Below, in pieces: positions 61,378-64,000 of a stretch of 64,000 nucleotides of DNA. Position 1 is the first letter of the stretch. The number at the start of each line of letters is the position of its first letter. Position numbers and translations under genes: made by a program. The notes under the pieces were generated by a model. The model saw nothing but the letters and a program-made list of their open reading frames with translations. It did not search any database and had not been told where the DNA came from. The stretch lies in contig CAXHTR010000004.1 in NCBI GenBank assembly GCA_964019655.1, forward strand, positions 620,001 to 684,000. Reading direction: 5' to 3'. The DNA is from Perkinsela sp. pyNocScin1 (taxonomy: Eukaryota; Euglenozoa; Kinetoplastea; Prokinetoplastida; Perkinselidae).

Positions 61378-61749
61378 TCGAGACGTTGGAGCGGGGCGAT
61401 GCGTGCTCGCGGCTGAAAAGAGAAGCGTTGAGGGTGATGAGCATGTACAGGTGGCTTCTGTATAATCTCCAATGATTCTGCATCATCATCTCATGAATTG
61501 TCAAATTGCAGTTGTATGTTTATCTAGGTTCAGTGATTATTTGGATTGAGAACTCGTAGACAACGTTCCTCATAGGGAATCTGAATTTCGAACGGATGCG
61601 AATTAAATCCTCATTGTGCCAAAGGAGTCTTACGATAACGACGTTTTATTGGCAGGTTCTCTCTCTTCAAACTTTTCACCTCGGTCAACTGCCTTCAGAT
61701 CTATTCATCATTCATATTTATCTCTGCCAAAAAACTCAAATAAACCTCA
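61378..61749. other. Intergenic, nothing recognised
   Basis: Spacer between the unrecognised gene and the next LRR gene; no element seen. Confidence 0.5.
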
Positions 61750-62616
61750 ATGCACGTCCTATTGTTTCTCTCTGCCCTCGACAGCGCTCTCGGCCGCTTC
61801 AACCAAGAAGCAATCGACGCCCTGAGCGACCAGCAGATCCTCGAGCTCATGGCTGACACGCTCACAGATGCATCCAAGCGGTACCTTATCGACAGGGACG
61901 GTGAATTCATGTCTGTATTGTTTTGGCCAGGTGTGCGTTACCGCATTGTGAATGGTGAAAAAGAAGTGACCTATCTGTACATCGATGAGTCTTACGAAGG
62001 GCTACTGTCGCTACAGTACGTCCCACGAAAGGTTTATGACCTCCGGGTGCGATCACCACGCGTCGAAGGTCAGCTCGACACGAGTGCACTGCCACAATAT
62101 CTTATAATCTTAGAAATCATCGGGACGAAATTCTCGGGAACTGTTGACTTCGAGGCGCTCCCAGCTAATCTTAAGACGGTAAGACTATCGGCGAACGATT
62201 TTTCTGGTAAAGTTGATCTGTCATGCCTTCCAAAGAATCTCACGCACCTCAATCTCTCGATGAATTCGTTTAGTGGCTGCGTTTCGCTCCGCTATCTACC
62301 TGAAAACATTGAAAGCATTCACCTTTCAAAAAATAAATTTTTAGGTGAGCTATCGTGCGAAGATCTGCCGCGAAAATTGCACTCACTTGATATCTCTCAG
62401 AATGCGTTTTGCGGCGAATTTCGGTGCACAAACCCACCGAAAACACTCAAACGGCTCGACGCGTCGCAGAACACGTACTCAGGGACAGCCATGGTGCACA
62501 AAAGCCTCGCTCGGCGGTGCAAGCTATCGGATAACGAGGTCACGGATGTGCTCAATTCGAGTGGGTACCCGTTTCAGGGGGCACAGCGGATGCTGCAGCG
62601 TGGGTATGTGGTATAA
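61750..62616 (+). CDS. Type A LRR protein, seven repeats
   Basis: 288 aa. Leader MHVLLFLSALD, an Asn/Gln/Ile variant of the cap (ALSDQQILELMADTL), core FWPGVRYRIVN without cysteines. Seven LRRs such as LPKNLTHLNLSMNSFSGCV. The C-cap MVHKSLARRCKLSDNEVTDV matches the genes at 2885 and 6367, but VVDE is reduced to VLN. Confidence 0.92.
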   Translation: MHVLLFLSALDSALGRFNQEAIDALSDQQILELMADTLTDASKRYLIDRDGEFMSVLFWPGVRYRIVNGEKEVTYLYIDESYEGLLSLQYVPRKVYDLRVRSPRVEGQLDTSALPQYLIILEIIGTKFSGTVDFEALPANLKTVRLSANDFSGKVDLSCLPKNLTHLNLSMNSFSGCVSLRYLPENIESIHLSKNKFLGELSCEDLPRKLHSLDISQNAFCGEFRCTNPPKTLKRLDASQNTYSGTAMVHKSLARRCKLSDNEVTDVLNSSGYPFQGAQRMLQRGYVV

Positions 62617-62989
62617 TTGGATGAATTCGGAAATTAAAATAAATCGATAGATTTGATGCTTACCCTCTCTTTTTCATAAGAAGGCAAGCATACAGGCAGT
62701 ATATATTTTTTTCAAATGCTCTGACGATAAATGCATCGACTTAGATCTCTTCGAGAAGGCCAATTGCTAGGAGATAGCACATATCGTTGCATAAATTATT
62801 GTTCTTAGCGTGTAAAGCACTGCAGCAAAATATAAAGGAGATTATAGCCCAGAGCTGCAATCAAGTATCATTGAGAACACACCGAACAAAGGAAACAAAG
62901 AAATAAACAATTGGTGAAAGTCATCCATTTACTAACGAAAGTATCTTTAAATACTTATCTGTGTCACATCACTGCACCCGTCATATAAT
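62617..62989. other. Convergent intergenic region
   Basis: AT-rich spacer between the 3' ends of plus- and minus-strand genes; nothing recognised. Confidence 0.5.
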
Positions 62990-63775
62990 CTACCTTATCT
63001 GCACCATCTGCCTTTTCTGCCGATGTACGTCCGCTACCTCAGGCTGTATTCGATCAAGGATATCCATGCAATGTGCTTTGTGCGCGAAATGAAGATTGCC
63101 CTGATCGACATGATTCTTCGATATACGTGCATCCACCTTTTCTCCGTCGATAGACCGGATTTTACACTTTTTCCCCTCAAAGTACATAGCTTCGAGGCCA
63201 GCTGGAAGCCCCGCATTTAAGATGTAGACCCCGACAAGCCTGTGAAATGACATAACAAATACCATTCGAAGCGAAGATGGAACAGAAGGCACGTAGACGA
63301 CAGAAAAGTGTTCTTCTCGCAGAAAAGTGAAGTAAAATTCTTCGATTTTCGGTGGGAGTCTGTCGAAGCGAAGGGTACCAGATGAATGGGCATTTCCGGC
63401 GCTGAGCTTCATTGTGTGCAGACCCGCATATCGAGCATCCCGTGGAAGCGCCTCTGCAGTGAAGGGTTGCTGGAGATGAACGGACTTAAGATACAAAAAA
63501 TTCACTGTGTTAGGCAGCCACTCGAGCTCTATGTCAACCTTCACGCGCACCGTTTGCGGCAAATTATTGACCAATGTCGTGACAAAGCCTTCAGTGCACT
63601 CAACGCCACGCCACTGACAGCAGTTTTTAGCTTCTTTTTGTGCATCACGAATGTAGTCGAATACGCTGTTGTTCTGCGCGAAGACCCGGCGCATACATTC
63701 GAGTTGGTAGTTTTTGTGCATATCAGCGTGAAGTTGCTTATTTGCGTCTGCTACATAGACAAGTATTGATATCAT
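62990..63775 (-). CDS. Type B LRR protein
   Basis: 261 aa. Leader MISILVYVAD, then a lysine-rich stretch (MHKNYQLECMRRVF), core C-Q-W-R-G-V-E-C with both cysteines. Repeats are weak, for example LPPKIEEFYFTFLREEHFS and LPRDARYAGLHTMKLSAGN. The end AGLPAGLEAMYFEGKKCKI then becomes His- and Gln-rich. 225 bp of AT-rich spacer follow to the window edge. Confidence 0.9.
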   Translation of the reverse strand: MISILVYVADANKQLHADMHKNYQLECMRRVFAQNNSVFDYIRDAQKEAKNCCQWRGVECTEGFVTTLVNNLPQTVRVKVDIELEWLPNTVNFLYLKSVHLQQPFTAEALPRDARYAGLHTMKLSAGNAHSSGTLRFDRLPPKIEEFYFTFLREEHFSVVYVPSVPSSLRMVFVMSFHRLVGVYILNAGLPAGLEAMYFEGKKCKIRSIDGEKVDARISKNHVDQGNLHFAHKAHCMDILDRIQPEVADVHRQKRQMVQIR

Positions 63776-64000
63776 TGTACGATTGAAATTCAGAGAAAAA
63801 GAATAATATGTTTACCGCTTGTTCATTAACGAGATCCATGAAAGACAATTTATTCCTGTCCAAAAATGCAGGATTTTAGACTCATCTCGTTAGACTAAAA
63901 AGCCCGAATAATCTACGTATATAGTTGTATTGGTAGCCATCAGTGCCAATGTGTGCGTAATTGCCAATGGTGATTATTTTTTGTAGAAAACTTGGCATTC

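Overview
This window is nuclear DNA of a single-celled eukaryote, and almost all of it is one gene family. About 44 intact or broken genes encode small leucine-rich-repeat (LRR) proteins. Each has a short hydrophobic start, an N-terminal cap built round a W-x-G-V core, and 4 to 16 repeats of about 23 residues of the type LPxxLxxLxLxxNxFSGxxDL. The genes have no visible introns, use all three standard stop codons, are about 200-600 codons long and lie 70-700 bp apart. I cannot name the species. The same-strand gene blocks and lack of introns are reminiscent of euglenozoan genomes, but that is only a hint; the LRR and N-cap look most like the plant-type LRR/LRRNT fold in sequence style.

Three flavours of cap are visible. 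Type A has a block such as SLSDQTRMELLV before the W-x-G-V core and usually lacks cysteines. Type B is shorter (about 200-260 aa) with a C-x-W-x-G-V-x-C core and degenerate repeats. Type C is a tandem pair at 40.6-42.0 kb with an LLGGEEDD block and C-x-W-x-G-V/I-x-C. Two neighbouring genes at 23.5-28.2 kb are double-module proteins.

Layout: plus-strand LRR genes from 0 to 21.0 kb; minus-strand genes 21.4-29.3 kb; an empty divergent region 29.3-31.55 kb; plus-strand genes 31.55-42.0 kb; minus-strand genes, mostly type B, 42.4-57.6 kb; a second divergent region 57.6-59.7 kb holding a repeat-bounded GC-rich insert; plus-strand genes 59.7-62.6 kb, including the only non-LRR, non-transposon gene (60643-61377, unrecognised); then one minus-strand type B gene.

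Mobile DNA is woven into the array. A full-length hAT transposon (48478-50797) carries an intact BED-finger/RNase-H-fold transposase of the ZBED5/SCAND3 kind. A deleted copy of it (26813-27972) sits inside one double-module LRR gene with a perfect in-frame 8-bp target duplication. Two related MITEs (22658-23240 and 37260-37853, opposite orientation) each have perfect 8-bp duplications. A 1.3-kb element with 28-bp terminal inverted repeats (13891-15193) lies between fragments of two different LRR genes. Several LRR genes are broken by a single nonsense codon or by one-base frameshifts. The overall picture is an expanding and decaying repertoire of probably exported, potentially ligand-binding LRR proteins, shaped by tandem duplication, recombination and DNA transposons. 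No function is demonstrated.
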